Shown: piece after piece, positions 48,495-60,924 of the stretch | Layout of the letters: each line of letters starts with the position of its first letter | Position numbering within the stretch: position 1 is the stretch's first letter | Assembly: GCA_002803225.1 (NCBI GenBank) | Contig: NXFV01001711.1 | Span: 1-64,000, forward strand | Source of the DNA: Gamarada debralockiae | Lineage: Eukaryota > Ascomycota > Leotiomycetes > Helotiales > Hyphodiscaceae | Direction of reading: 5' to 3' | DNA: 64,000 nt | Notes under the pieces: model-generated | Told to the model about the DNA's origin: nothing | What the model saw: only the letters and a program-made list of their open reading frames with translations | Database searches by the model: none | Made by a program: the position numbers and the translations under genes

Positions 48495-51400
48495 ATGTCG
48501 AAAGTAAAGTGCGCTGTTGTGTTGTTCGGAGACCAAATCACCGACTTGCCAGCAGCATTTCGACGAATCAATCACAGGAAAGACAAGACTGCGCTCCTTG
48601 GGTCCTTCTTGGACAAGGCCAAAGCTGCGCTCAGAGAAGAAGTTGCTCGTCAACCTCGATCCATCCGCGATGACATCCCTACCTTCACCACCGTTTTCGA
48701 CTTGACTGAGCGATTCCATCAAAATGGAGTCTCCAACCCAGCTGTCACCGCAGCATTGCTTTGCGTAGCTCAATTAGCCACTTTTATCGAGTATGTCCCA
48801 CTAACTCCTCGTATCGATTTCTCAGTACTGACCCTTTCAGCTACTTCGAGACCCGACCTGGTACACAATTGGATCGTGACAATGCCTGCATTATTGGTCT
48901 TGGCACGGGTCTCCTCTCTGCCGTTGCTGTTGCCTCAGCACCTTCAATGGTTGAAATTCTCCCCTACGCCGTTCACGCTGTCCGAGTTGCCTTCAGAACT
49001 GGAGCAATCGTCAGCAAGAAATCCTCCCAACTCCAAGAAGTTAGAGAGACCAAGGAAAGTTGGTCAATGCTCATTCAGAACGTCAAGGCGGAGACCGTTC
49101 AAAAGGAGCTTGACGAGTTCTACGAGAGGAAGGTATTTTTCAACAAGTTCTTGGGCATTTCAAGCGGTTAACACGTAGACAGAAAACTTCAGTATCCAGC
49201 AGAGCTTATATCAGCGCTATGAGCAAGGGAACCGTTACCATAAGTGGTGCCCCAGTCAAACTCCGAGAATTGGTCTCTGAGGCAGAGTTTTTCAGAACCT
49301 CAAAGCCCCTCGAAATCCCAGTAGATGGACTCTTTCATTCACCACTTCTGTACGATAATGCGGATGTTTTGGAGATCATGGGCCCCGCCAGCGAGGGTAC
49401 TGGCAAGCCATGGCGACCATCCCGTGTAGTTTTGTCGACAGCGAACGGCAGCGTCCTCAACGCAGAAGCCGCCGATATCCTCATGGAGCAAGCCGTTAGC
49501 GAGATCTTGAAGCAACCCCTCAAATGGGACAGCTGCTTGGAGGGCATGCTCGCTCATATTGTCAAGTTCAAGGCAAAGGAGTGCCTTGTCTTCTCTCTTG
49601 GCACTGATCAAGCTTCTCGTGGCGTGGTCGCCAAGTTGAGAATTGGGTCGCAATGCGAGGTTGCCTTGCAGGACTTGGCCACCGGATTCACCACTGTTGC
49701 GCAAGCTTCTGGTAAATTTTCCAGCTCAAAGATTGCGATCGTTGGTATGTCTGGTCGTTTCCCAGGAGAAGTGGGCGGCGAGGTTGGCACTGAGGCACTC
49801 TGGACTGTCCTCGAGAATGGTCTTGATGTCCACAGAGTCATCCCCAAGGACCGTTTCGACGTTGAAACTCACTACGACCCAACCGGCAAGAAGCAAAATA
49901 CATCCCACACCAAGTATGGTTGCTTTATCGAGAAGCCTGGGATGTTCGACGCCAGATACTTCAGCATGTCTCCTCGTGAAGCTGCTCAGACTGACCCCAT
50001 GCATCGATTGGCACTCGTTACCGCCGCCGAAGCCCTTGAGATGTCAGGTTTCGTTGCAAACCGAACTCCTTCTTCCCACGTCTCCCGTGTTGGGACGTTC
50101 TACGGGCAGACTTCCGATGACTGGCGTGAAGTGAACATCGCCCAAGTAAGTCTCGTTTTCAGTCCAATTTGGCAAGTCACTACTGACAATTTCCTAGAAA
50201 GTCGATACTTACTTTATTCCCGCCGGTGTGCGAGCTTTCGCTCCTGGCCGTATCAACTACTTCTTCAAGTTCAGTGGACCCAGTTACAGTGTTGACACAG
50301 GTGAGCATCCATTCCTCCTTTTCATCTACGCAAGTCCTAACGAAGCATGTAGCTTGCTCATCCTCGCTTGCTGCGATCCAAATTGCCTGTACATCTCTGT
50401 GGTCCGGAGAGTGTGACACTGCCATCGCTGGTGGTGTAAACGTCCTTACGGCACCAGATATTTTCGCCGGTCTCTCCCGTGGCATGTTCTTGTCGAAGAC
50501 CGGTGGATGCAAGACATTCGACGCCAATGCGGACGGTTACTGCAGAGCCGATGGTGTTGGAACAGTTATCCTCAAGAGATTGGATGACGCAGAGGCAGAC
50601 AACGATAACATCATTGCTGTCATCTTGGGCACTGCAACCAACCACTCCGCAGAGGCCATTTCCATTACCCACCCCCACGCCGGCGCTCAATCTTACCTTT
50701 ACGAGAGTATTCTTTTCACCGCTGGTGTTGATGCTCACGATATCAGCTACATCGAGATGCACGGTACCGGTACCCAGGCCGGTGATAAGACTGAAGCGAA
50801 CTCAGTCATGGATGTCTTTGCCCCCAGAAATCGTCAACGTTCCGCTGACAACCCCCTGTATATGGGAGCAGTTAAGTCAAATGTCGGACATGGTGAAGCC
50901 GCTGCCGGTATCACTGCTCTGTGCAAGATGCTTCTCATGTTGAGACACAACACGATTCCTCAACACGTTGGAATCAAGACGGCCATTAACCCAGCCATGC
51001 CTCCTGATATGAAGGAGCGAATGGTCAAGATTGCCTTCGAGAACACTCCATGGGTCCGCCCTCCAGGAGGAAAGCGTGTGGCTTTCTTAAACAACTTCAG
51101 TGCTGCTGGAGGAAACACTGGATTATTGCTTGAGGATGCTCCTGAGAGACCAGCAAAGAAGACTGCCGATCCTCGTGGCGAACAGGTTGTTACCGTTTCT
51201 GGAAAGTCGATTGCATCGATCAAGAAGAATGTCGAGAGACTCGTTGACTACTTGGAGAAGAATCCCGCTACCCCTCTCGAGGATCTTGCTTACTCCACCA
51301 CTGCTCGCAAGGCTCACTTCACATACCGTGTTGCAGTAACTGGTTCCAACGTCGAGGACATCAAGACCAAGCTTGCTACCACCCTTGGCGGAACCTTCTC

Positions 51401-54400
51401 GCCGATCTCAGCTACTCAACCCAAGGTTGCCTTTGTCTTCACCGGACAAGGTGCTTTCTATCCAGCCCTGGGCGCCGCTCTCTACAAGGACTCTGCCTCT
51501 TTCCGTGGCCACATTCAGCAAATGAACAGTATGGGAATGAGCGCCGGTTTCCCATCCATCATCCCCGCTATTGATGGCTCTGCCACGCTCTTCTCACCAT
51601 TGGTGACTCAATTGGCTCTTTGCTGTGTCCAGATGGCCCTCACAAAGACCTGGAGATCTTGGGGCATCAAGCCAAGCGTCATCATCGGCCACAGCCTTGG
51701 AGAGTACGCTGCTTTGAACGCAGCTGGTGTCCTGTCTGTCAGCGACACCATCAACTTGGTCGGCCAGAGAGCTAAGTTGTTGATGGAGAAGTGTGTTGAA
51801 GGTCTGCACGCTATGTTGGCAGTCAAGGGCACTCTTTCTTCCATCTATCAGGCTGCTCAAGGTAAGCCTTTCGAGGTTGCTTGTGTCAATGGCAACCAAG
51901 AAATTGTTCTCTCAGCCACCGTCGGTCAAATCACCGCCCTCGCCGAGGTCCTCAAGCAGGCTGGTCTCAAGTGCATCCAATTGGATGTTCCATACGCCTT
52001 CCACTCCTCTCAGGTTGAGCCCATCCTCGAGGACTTCAAGGCAGTCGCCTCTGGTGCCACATTCCACGCACCCAAGGTCCCTGTCATCTCACCACTTCTC
52101 AGCTCCGTTGTCACAGAGTCCGGCACCTTCGATGCCGAATACCTGTGCCGCCACGCTAGAGAATCCGTCAACTTCCTTGGAGCTCTCCAGGAGGCTCAGA
52201 GCGGAGAGTTCGTTGACGAGAAGACGGCTTGGATTGAGCTTGGCCCACACCCAATCTGTAACAACATGGTGCAGAGCTCCATCCCACCAATGAGCCTTTC
52301 ATTGGCCTCGCTCCGCAAGAAGGAGGATCCATGGAAGACTGTTGCAGCAAGCTTGTCTGCCCTCTACCGCGGAGGCTTCCAGCTTGACTGGCCTGAAATC
52401 CACCGAGACTTCGACGAGTCCCACCGCCTCTTGGAGTTGCCATTGTACGCCTTCGAAGAGAAGAACCACTGGATCGACTACGTCGGCGACTGGACTTTGA
52501 CAAAGGGCCAGGCTATCGCTCCTGCCCCTGCACCAGCTCCAGTTGTGATTGTTGCAGAGCCTCCCAAGCCATCCAAGCTTTCCACCACTTCGGTTCAACG
52601 CATCGTTGAGGAGAGCTTCGATGGTATGAAGGGAAGAGTAGTGGTTGAGACTGACATTACTGAGCCAGTCTTGAACACTGCCGTCACTGGACACTCGGTC
52701 AACGGCGCTGGTCTCTGTCCATCGGTAAGTACTCGAATACCCATTGCATCAAGCCCAACTAACACATAAATAGTCCATCTACGCCGATATGGCTCTCACA
52801 ATTGCCAACTACCTCTACAAGGAGTTGGTTCCTGGCGACTGGAAGATCCACATGGATGTGTGCAACATGGAGGTTGTCAAGCCTCTCATTGCCAAGAAGG
52901 GTGCCAAGGAGCCTCAACTCATCCGTGTCACCGCCACAACCGACCTCAGCACCGGTCAGGCTGAGTTCCGCTACGCCAGTGTGAATGCTGAGGGTAAGGA
53001 GACGGTTCATCACGCTACTTGCAATGTCAAGTACGGAGGTGGTGAGGAGTGGTTGTCCGAGTGGGCTCAAATTGCCTACCTTGTCAAGGGCCGCATTCGC
53101 TCCCTCCAGAAGTCCGTTGGCAAAGGTGTTGCTCAGAGACTCTCCCGAGGCACAACCTACAAGCTCTTCTCTGCTTTGGTTGCCTACAACGAGAAGTACC
53201 GCGGTATGGAAGAGGTTATCGTCGATGCTCCAGAACTCGAGGCTACTTCCGTCGTCAACTTCCAGACCACCGAGAAAGATGGCAACTTCTTCTGCAGCCC
53301 TTACTGGATTGACTCTTTGGCTCACTTATCAGGTTTCATCATGAATGGAACTGATGCCGTCGATGCCAGCGCTGTTTACATCTCTCACGGATGGAGAAAC
53401 ATGAGATTCTCCGAGACCTTCAACCCTCAAACCACCTACCGCTCCTACGTCAAGATGCAAGAGGCTGGAAAGGACGTGGTTGCTGGTGATATCTACATCC
53501 TCAGAGATGAGACCATCGTTGGTCTTGTTGGTGGTTTAAAGTTCCAACGCATTCCTCGCCGAGTTCTCGACACGTTATTGCCTCCCGACAAAGGAAGAGT
53601 CGCAGCTCGCCCTATACCAACTCCCGCTCCCCTTGCTGCTATCTCGGCCGCCAGACGCCCTGCTGCTCCCGCACCAGTTGCCAAGGCACCCGCTGCCAAG
53701 GCTGCTGCGGCTGCTCCTGCTCCAGTTATTGCCCCCAAGCCCGCTGCAAAGGCTGCGCCAAAGGCTGGTGGCAACTCTGTTGTCTCTACCGCCATGGCAC
53801 TTGTTGCAACAGAAGCCGAGATGGACTTGGCCGAGCTTCAGGATGAGTGTGTCTTTGCCGACATCGGTATCGACTCCTTGCTCTCCTTGACCATTGCAGG
53901 CAAGTTCCGAGAGGACTTGGGTCTTGATGTTCCAGGTGACTTGTTCCTCAAGTTCCCAACAGTCAAGGCCATGAAGGCACACCTTGCTACTTTTGACAAG
54001 GCAGGCGCCGTCGAGGAAGTTGAGGAGCCAGAGCCAGTTCAACAGACTTCCCAAGCCTCTGTTTCTACTCCTTCAGAGGGTACTTCTACCCCCTGGACCT
54101 TGATGAGCTCTACAAACTCCGAAGCTGACGAGTCCGCACCAGCTCCCGAGGCTGCTGACGTTGGAGGTGATGATGACGATCTTCTTGGTATAATCAAAGC
54201 CACCATCTCTGAGCAGATGGGTATGTCCGTCGAAGAGATCTCAGGTCCAGTAGAACTTGCCACTCTCGGCATGGACTCCTTGATGACGATCTCTATTTTG
54301 GGCTCTCTGAGAGAGCAGACGGGCGCCAACTTGCCAGGAAGCTTCTTCATCGACTACCCAACTATGGATGACGTTGAGAAGTTCTTGAAGAAGAGCAAGG

Positions 54401-55418
54401 CTGCCGCTCCCACCCCAAAGGCTGATGCCAACAAGACTTATCCAAAGGCCGTGTCCATCCTCCTTCAGGGAAACCCAAAGACCGCTGAGAAGATCCTCTT
54501 CCTCATCCCGGACGGATCTGGCTCAGCAACCTCATACGCCACCATCCCTGCCATCGGAAAGGAGGTCGCACTCTTCGGTCTCAACTGCCCATACATGACC
54601 ACACCAAAGGACTTTACCTGCGGTATCGAGAAGATTGCCGAACTCTTCCTCGATGAGGTCAAGCGCCGCCAACCCACAGGCCCATACTACCTTGGTGGTT
54701 GGTCTGCCGGTGGTGTCATCGCTTACGAGATGACACTTCAACTCGCTGCCGAAGGACAACGAGTTGAGAACCTAATCCTCTTCGATTCACCCTGTCCGGT
54801 CAAGCTCGAAGCCCTTCCACACCGACTCCACGAGTTCTTTGGCTCTATCGGTCTCCTCGGAACAGGTGGCCGTGATCCCCCTGAGTGGCTCCTTCCTCAC
54901 TTCGAGTCCTCTGTCCGCGCCTTGACCGCATACAAGCCCAAGGTCATTGACCCCAAGTATGCTCCTAAGACCTTCGCCATCGTAAGTATAATCGATCCCG
55001 CTCTCACTCATAGTTACTCTCATGTACTGCATTCACGCCCGCTCTTCGCCCCCCAGCGAAAATGCCTCAGTTTCTCCTTGAACAGCCTTGATTAGGAACT
55101 TACTGACTCCCCCGTGATCTAGTGGGCCACCGATGGTGTCTGTAAGAACCCATCCGATCCCCGCCCTCCCCCACGATCGGATGACCCCAAGTCAATGAAG
55201 TGGCTGTTGGAGAACAGAACAGACTTCGGCTTCAACGGCTGGGACCAAATCCTTGGCCAGAGCTGCATGACCACCACCAAGGTCAGCGCTAACCACTTCA
55301 CGATGATGAGAGAACCACAAGTAAGTCACCTTTGCATGCTCCTCAAAAGGATATTTCCTAACAAGATGACCAGGTCCGACAATTGTCCGCTTTGATTCGC
55401 CGTGGATTGGAGTTGTAA
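48495..55418 (+). CDS. Non-reducing polyketide synthase, SAT-KS-AT-PT-ACP-ACP-TE (THN-synthase/melanin type)
   Basis: Eight exons (48495-48790, 48841-49132, 49183-50145, 50198-50300, 50353-52724, 52774-54981, 55123-55320, 55374-55418) give 2158 aa, the usual length for this class. Order: SAT about 1-370; KS from about 378 with Cys553 in DTACSSS, His in EMHGTGT and [11 protein letters not shown] with Ser999 in GHSLGEY; product-template domain with His1332 in TGHSVNG and Asp1522 in YWIDSLAHL; an Ala/Pro-rich linker; ACP1 Ser1710 (GIDSL) and ACP2 Ser1844 (GMDSL); TE/Claisen-cyclase with Ser1986 in GWSAGG and His in ANHFTMM. The TE and tail ([23 protein letters not shown]) match melanin PKSs. It would build a penta- or hexaketide naphthopyrone or THN from acetate. 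Oddity: the SAT motif GxCxG reads GLGTG, so the starter-transfer Cys is Gly120. Confidence 0.93.
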
Positions 55419-55663
55419 ATTTGACGGATGTTCATGACAAAATGTTTCCTTTGTCAATTTTTCTTGAATGTCAAATAAATGTTTGCGGGTTGTCGTCTTC
55501 TTCAGAGTATGTCATTTCACACAGATTGTTAATAGACCGATCATAAACGAGTCACGATAAATAAATTCAAACTTCAAATTAGCAATTTTGCAGTCAATCA
55601 AATCCCGCGATGTCTATAAAAAGGATTACATGACCCGAGGCTGTTACTCTAATAAGTAATTCA

Positions 55664-55935
55664 GTGTATTCAAGGTTTTATGCTACGCTTCTCAACTCTA
55701 GACTCCCTAGCCCTCGAACAAGGTATTTCGGCGTCGGCTCCAATCTTCGCGTCTATCACCAACCGGTTGAACAAGGGGCGTATCTTGGCAGGCAAGAGGT
55801 CTGTGGGGTTCTTGAATCCGCTCCTGTACAAGTCGTCCAGGTATGTTCAATGATATTGTCGAGGGCCATAATCTGAGATGCTATGGAGCACCGGCATTCT
55901 ATGTCATGAAAGGGTGAGATCCGGGTAATCCGGGT
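55664..55935 (+). pseudogene. Sedolisin/tripeptidyl-peptidase (S53) C-terminal relic
   Basis: ISASAPIFASITNRLNKGR (55729-55785) is the S53 active-site block (family GTSASAP, catalytic Ser), followed by AGKRSVGFLNPLLYKSS, then after a one-base shift MFNDIVEGHNLRCYG..FYVMKG, then TGA where the family has the W of GWDP, and DPGNPG. These give the C-terminal third of a secreted serine-carboxyl peptidase. No N-terminal part is visible between the PKS end (55418) and 55664. It is a fragment left by a deletion or a translocation, with a frameshift and a TGG-to-TGA type stop. Confidence 0.75.
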
Positions 55936-57027
55936 AAGTGAATTTTCGGCTCTGTTCTTCCTTCTTTATCAAGTATATGCTGATTCCGGGATTTTGTAGT
56001 AACGGGACTCGGAACGGCGAATTACCCCAAGATGCGGGAGGTTTACATGAGCCAGCCCTGAGGTGGGAAGCACATGATTGCGCAAAGTTGAACTGACGGG
56101 TAGATGTAAATAACAAGGATTTCTCCATCCTTTCTCACGTATACCGTATTAATTGCATAACCAGTTCCAACTCTTAGTACTTTAGTGATTTGGAGAGGCA
56201 TTGAACCATTCATTATTTCATTATAAAGACTTGAACTCGACCTCTCAATCGAGTCTTACATATATTTCGAGGGTCGCTTTTAAAATAAATCCGTTATAAA
56301 TACTTAGTTAACCCTTTCTTGACTTAATTTTCAAGTGAATTAAATTATAAACGAGTACTAAAACGTGAATATTCTACCCCTTATCTTAAGGTCTTATATA
56401 TTTTGACTCCATCTGATTTGGGAAAAACCCAGCTCTTATATAGCAGGGGGGTTTATACTGAGACAGGGTCTTGTTAAGCAATTACTACGGTATGTCGCTC
56501 CTGGGGAAAACATTAGAAGCTGGGTACGTAGTATAATAACCTTTGAAGGATCACACATTTTTGTACTTGAGAAATATGTTCCAGCTCTCGAGAAGATCAT
56601 AAACCGCCATCTCCCATTAGTGTTAACATGGAGTACTCCGTAAAAGTTGACAAGGAAAAAAATATATCTTGGATGCGAAGAGGGCTGTTACGTCGAAGTG
56701 CGTCTCCAGTTTAAAGTCTTTAGCGAGGAGGAGCCCGACCTAGAATTTCAGCACTTGCACCCTTTTTAATCGAAGCACAGCGTGCTGTGATAGAAGCACG
56801 CACGGCAAGCCCCATCGCCTAAAAACCATTTCCTCAGGTCGTCCACGTCCACAACATCTTTTTCACAGAGCATCCTTTGCTTTTTCCTGGGCAAAGCAAG
56901 TGAATTTAAGGAAGCTGAAGTTTCCACAATGAGGTTCTATTGAGCTTAGTCACCAAAACTCGATTTTAATTCCTCCGAATTTCTGTCATTTACGATACTT
57001 TCGATCTGTTCTTCACGTCCAAACATC
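55936..57027. other. AT-rich intergenic region, possible decayed transposon
   Basis: From about 56150 to 56700 the sequence is strongly AT-rich with many TA steps and no coding pattern, as in RIP-degraded repeats. I cannot identify a transposon family in it. Confidence 0.35.
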
Positions 57028-57875
57028 ATGTCTTCCAACGAGAACCAAACGCCAGATCTGGCTTCAGTACTTAGCATTCTAGCCGGTCTCACGCCTCAAA
57101 CGCAAAATTTACTCACTCAACCAACTTCAACGCCAAACATCCCAGCTCAAGCTCTGCAAGGCCTGCCTCAACAGGCATGGCAACAAACGGCTCAGCCAAT
57201 TCTTCCACCACGAAGCACCACACCCACCGATCTTCCACCGAATACCCCTAAACTCGTTGATCCCGCTACGATCATTGAATGGAACTCTGGTCTTCGATGT
57301 CTAATGAAGACCGTCGCAAAGCATGAAACCGTGCTTCTGGAGATACGACGTGTATGTTTCTCTTCATTTTGTGTTGGAAGGGTGAAGCTTATGTTTGTTA
57401 GATGATCAAAAATCAGCATGAGCATGAGGAGCTATGGTTTAAAAACCGGGAAGCTCTGATTGAGAGACAGAAGGCTAGGAAGGATGGCCAGAAGAAGTTA
57501 GATGATGTGTTGTAAGTCTTGATCTTGTCTCATAGAAAAGGAAATGGGCGTTGATAATCGATCAGGAAGCTGGTTGGGGGGAGTGCCACAGCGGGGACCT
57601 CCAATACGAGCCCGGAAGAGATGGCTAAGGAGCTGGAGACTTTCGATATGAAGGTCTACAGAGCTCAAACGCAGATGGTGAAGGAGATGATGGCGGCGCT
57701 CAGGAAACTGGGGGTTCCCTTTTTTGGGACGAGGAGTGAGTTGGTGAGAGTTTCTGGGAAAGACGGGGTGGGAGGAGGTGAGGGGAAGGATGGACAGGGC
57801 ATGATTGATGAGGCAGAGTTGGTGAAGTTGCAGAGGAGGATGTTGGTGATATTGGAGGATCTTTGCAGCGATTGA
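57028..57875 (+). CDS. DUF2458-like conserved fungal protein
   Basis: Three exons (57028-57351, 57402-57511, 57566-57875) give 247 aa. The N-terminal 70 residues are Gln/Pro/Thr-rich and disordered. The core LVDPATIIEWNSGLRCLMKT, ETVLLEIRRMIKNQHEHEELWF, and ALIERQKARKDGQKKLDDVL is charged and helical, with coiled-coil character, and matches my memory of Pfam DUF2458. The C-terminal part (ELETFDMKVYRAQTQMVKEMM..LGVPFF) ends with LQRRMLVILEDLCSD. The function is not known; there is no signal peptide or membrane segment, so it is cytosolic or nuclear. A Gly-rich insert (GKDGVGGGEGKDGQG) is probably a loop. Start chosen at the first ATG with good context. Confidence 0.7.
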
Positions 57876-59661
57876 TGGAGAGAAGGCGAACAGAGCAAAG
57901 CATCTGGAGAGATCTCACTGAGACCTGACGGTCTATCTAAACGTCAATGACTGAATGTATCTCGGCAATCCCCCTTCCTCCCCCTTTGCCTTCCATTATT
58001 CTGCTCCAGTTTGTTGCACTTCGCACGGAAGGAGGTAATCCTGCCCTTATCCCTATCCATCCTCCTCCTTGTCCTCAACGACTTATTCTTCACTTTGTTG
58101 CACGTCGCACGGAACGGATCCCTCCTTTCATAATTCCAATCCGGATGAAATACAGTACAGGCAGAGACAAAAGTCAAAGAAGAAGGATGTGGCGCCGAGA
58201 ATTGATTGGCTAAATGACGATTTTGATGTTGAAGAAAGATTGCCTTTCATCTCCAAATTTAACGTGGCGCGCAAGGCTGAACTCAGATCTTGGCTGCATC
58301 TGACATTCGGAATCACAAATAAGCCTTTACGGAGGACTGTGATAGGAAAGGACATCCAGTTCTTTTTGTTGAGCGGCTTCTGCCATGAGACACGGCAATC
58401 AACTCAACCCCACGGAGGCTTGATCTCGACTCCAAATCTTCAGCCGCGCTGTCAAAGACCAAAAAGTTTCGAACCCAAACTGCTATCATCCGACAACCGC
58501 AATATGGACTTTTCCGACAAACGAAGTTTCCTATTCCGATCTTCCCCCTGTCAGCCACTTCCCAATCAAGCCGTCAAGGGTCAATAAGCATCAAAGTCAA
58601 GGTTGTCATTCGTGGAACCATGAATCTTCGCTGAGAAAGTCAAGACGAGGCTTCCGAAATCAGCATGTGAAAGATGCGCTGAGTGGTTGGCAGAATGGAA
58701 GAAGACGCTCCGCAGCGGTGCGTTGTCCCCTTCTGGCTCACGGAGGTGGAATGGCACCTGGTGGGCGGAAAGCCTTCGCAAACAGCTTCCGGTGCGATGT
58801 GCGACAAAACTTTTGGGCATCTCGTTTTCCGGAAAGAGTTCCGGATGTCGTGATTGGGGCATTTCAAAGGCGAAGAGGAGGATGCTGAGAGCCCCAAGGG
58901 AGTTTTTGAACACCGGTCTTACTTTTACTCATTCTTTCGCTCCGAGCAAATGATTGTTGAAACTCCAGACTTCAATTCTTCCTTTTTGGAGTTTCGAGTC
59001 GAGATGTCGAGTGGCCAACGATCCAGCCCGTGACTCTCTTCAGCCTGCTCACCCAGCGGGACGACTGCCACCCTCCCGGTCGCGCGAAAAGTGCGACGTG
59101 CAACAGACTTCAAATCTCTCCCTTGCCCGTCCATGTTTGCTCCCCTTTTGATGATATCCAACCTATCAGAAGCCAAATTCCACTCGCGGAAGGAAGTCCC
59201 GTTCTCTCCGTTCCTCCTGCGATTTCAAATGACCCAGCCTGGACTTCCAACCCATTTCTCCTCCTCTCAGCCCTTCCCGCAAAGGGCGTTCAGCCTTTTG
59301 AAAAAGGGCAAACTGCGACATGCAACAGAAAATCGAGAACCTTTCAGCAAGGCGGAAGAGTGTTTAAGACGATGGATGTTGATTCGTCGATTTTCTCTCC
59401 GCCCAAGGTCTTTGCCGATGGAGCTCCCGGGGGCAACTAACTGCTTATCATCTCCACCTGCGTTCAGGAACAAGTCGGGGGTTTGAAGTCTGGGGAGCAT
59501 TTATTTCTCATCTTCTTTTCTCTTTTGTTGAATCTGTATTTTACAACTTTCATATCTCTTGTCATCTGCTGCATCCGCACAAAAGTCCTGAATATCAAGG
59601 CATTCGAAACCACTTCCACAGCTCACCCCGCACGAAACGCCTTCCTCACCACAACCTTAAA
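57876..59661. other. Long intergenic region with a dispersed 14-bp motif
   Basis: No gene is supported in these 1.8 kb. A motif GTTGCAC(G/T)TCGCAC occurs at about 58014 and 58099; its complement or near-complement occurs at about 59092 (GTGCGACGTGCAAC) and 59310 (CTGCGACATGCAAC), with a weaker one at 58794. Their role is unknown. The region ends in the pyrimidine-rich leader of the thiolase gene. Confidence 0.45.
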
Positions 59662-60924
59662 ATGTCTGGCCCAATCCGCAAAGGATTGAAAAATATTCTC
59701 CGCAAAGACCCCACCGACATCGTAATCCTCTCCTCCCTCCGAACACCCATAACGCGATCCTACAAAGGCCACCTAAAAGACGCCTACCCCGAAGAGCTCC
59801 TCGCCGTCGTCCTGCGTGCTACGCTCGCCGCAAACCCCAACCTCGATCCCTCCCTAATATCCGACGTGGGGGTCGGGGTCGTTCTCTCCGAACTGGGCGG
59901 CTCTAAGGCAGGTCGTATGGCCATGAACCACATTGGGATCCCCACCTCGACATCCTTCTACACCGTAAACCGAGCATGCTCGAGCGGATTGTCAGCGATT
60001 ACGAATGTAGCGCACCAGATTGCGACAGGTATGATTGATGTCGGGATCGGGGCAGGAATGGAGAGCATGACTAGGAATTATGGGTCCCGGGCGATACCGA
60101 CGGTGTTGTGGCCGGAGTTGAGGGATAGTGAGGTTAAGGATGCGAGGGATTGTATTATGCCTATGGGGTTGACGAGCGAGAATGTGGCAGAGAGGTATGG
60201 TGTTAGTAGGGCGGATCAGGATGCGTTTGCTATTATATCGCATCAGAGGGCTGCCAAAGCGCAAGCCGAAGGCTTATTTGACAAGGAAATCGTTCCTGTC
60301 CACACGAAATACCAAGAGGTTGATAAGCGGGGTGAAAATGTCGGGGAAGTTCAGGATGTTACTGTAATGAAAGATGATGGGATTCGCGCCAATGCGAGTT
60401 TGGAAGGGATGGCGAAGTTGAAGCCTGCTTTCAAGGAAAACGGCACCTCGACTGCTGGAAATTCATCACAAATCTCGGATGGTGCGGCTGCGACGTTATT
60501 GATGAGAAGGAGCACAGCCAACGAGTTAGGACTTACGAGCTCGATTATTGGGAAGTGGGCAGGTACACAAGTTGCTGGCTGTAAACCAGATGAGATGGGT
60601 ATCGGCCCGGCGATCGCAATTCCTAAGCTGTTGAAAATGCTGGACTTGAAGACGGAGGATGTGGGACTTTGGGAGATCAATGAGGCGTTCGCTAGCCAGG
60701 CTATTTACTGCTTGAGGCAACTTGGGCTGGAGAAGAAGTTGGAGGAGGGCAAGGTTAATCCTAAGGGTGGTGCTATTGCGTTGGGTCATCCGTTGGGTGC
60801 GACTGGTGCGAGGATGCTGGCTGGTCTTTTGCCTGAGATGGAGAGACAAGGGCTGGAAACTGGTGTTGTTAGTATGTGTGTTGGGACTGGCATGGGTATG
60901 GCGGGTTTGTTTGTCAGAGAGTAG
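59662..60924 (+). CDS. 3-ketoacyl-CoA thiolase (peroxisomal type)
   Basis: A single exon codes for 420 aa. Thiolase motifs: nucleophilic Cys106 in NRACSSGLS, substrate-binding NEAFASQA, His376 in GGAIALGHPLGATGAR and acid/base Cys406 in VSMCVGTGMGMAG. The enzyme cleaves 3-ketoacyl-CoA in beta-oxidation or, in reverse, makes acetoacetyl-CoA. The N terminus (MSGPIRKGLKNILRKDPTD) has the look of the peroxisomal thiolase group, but I do not see a clean PTS2, and the C terminus VRE is not a PTS1, so the compartment is open. Lack of introns sets it apart from most neighbours. The start is the first ATG in frame. The base composition changes within the gene, with 3' codons richer in G-ending triplets. 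Confidence 0.92.
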   Translation: MSGPIRKGLKNILRKDPTDIVILSSLRTPITRSYKGHLKDAYPEELLAVVLRATLAANPNLDPSLISDVGVGVVLSELGGSKAGRMAMNHIGIPTSTSFYTVNRACSSGLSAITNVAHQIATGMIDVGIGAGMESMTRNYGSRAIPTVLWPELRDSEVKDARDCIMPMGLTSENVAERYGVSRADQDAFAIISHQRAAKAQAEGLFDKEIVPVHTKYQEVDKRGENVGEVQDVTVMKDDGIRANASLEGMAKLKPAFKENGTSTAGNSSQISDGAAATLLMRRSTANELGLTSSIIGKWAGTQVAGCKPDEMGIGPAIAIPKLLKMLDLKTEDVGLWEINEAFASQAIYCLRQLGLEKKLEEGKVNPKGGAIALGHPLGATGARMLAGLLPEMERQGLETGVVSMCVGTGMGMAGLFVRE

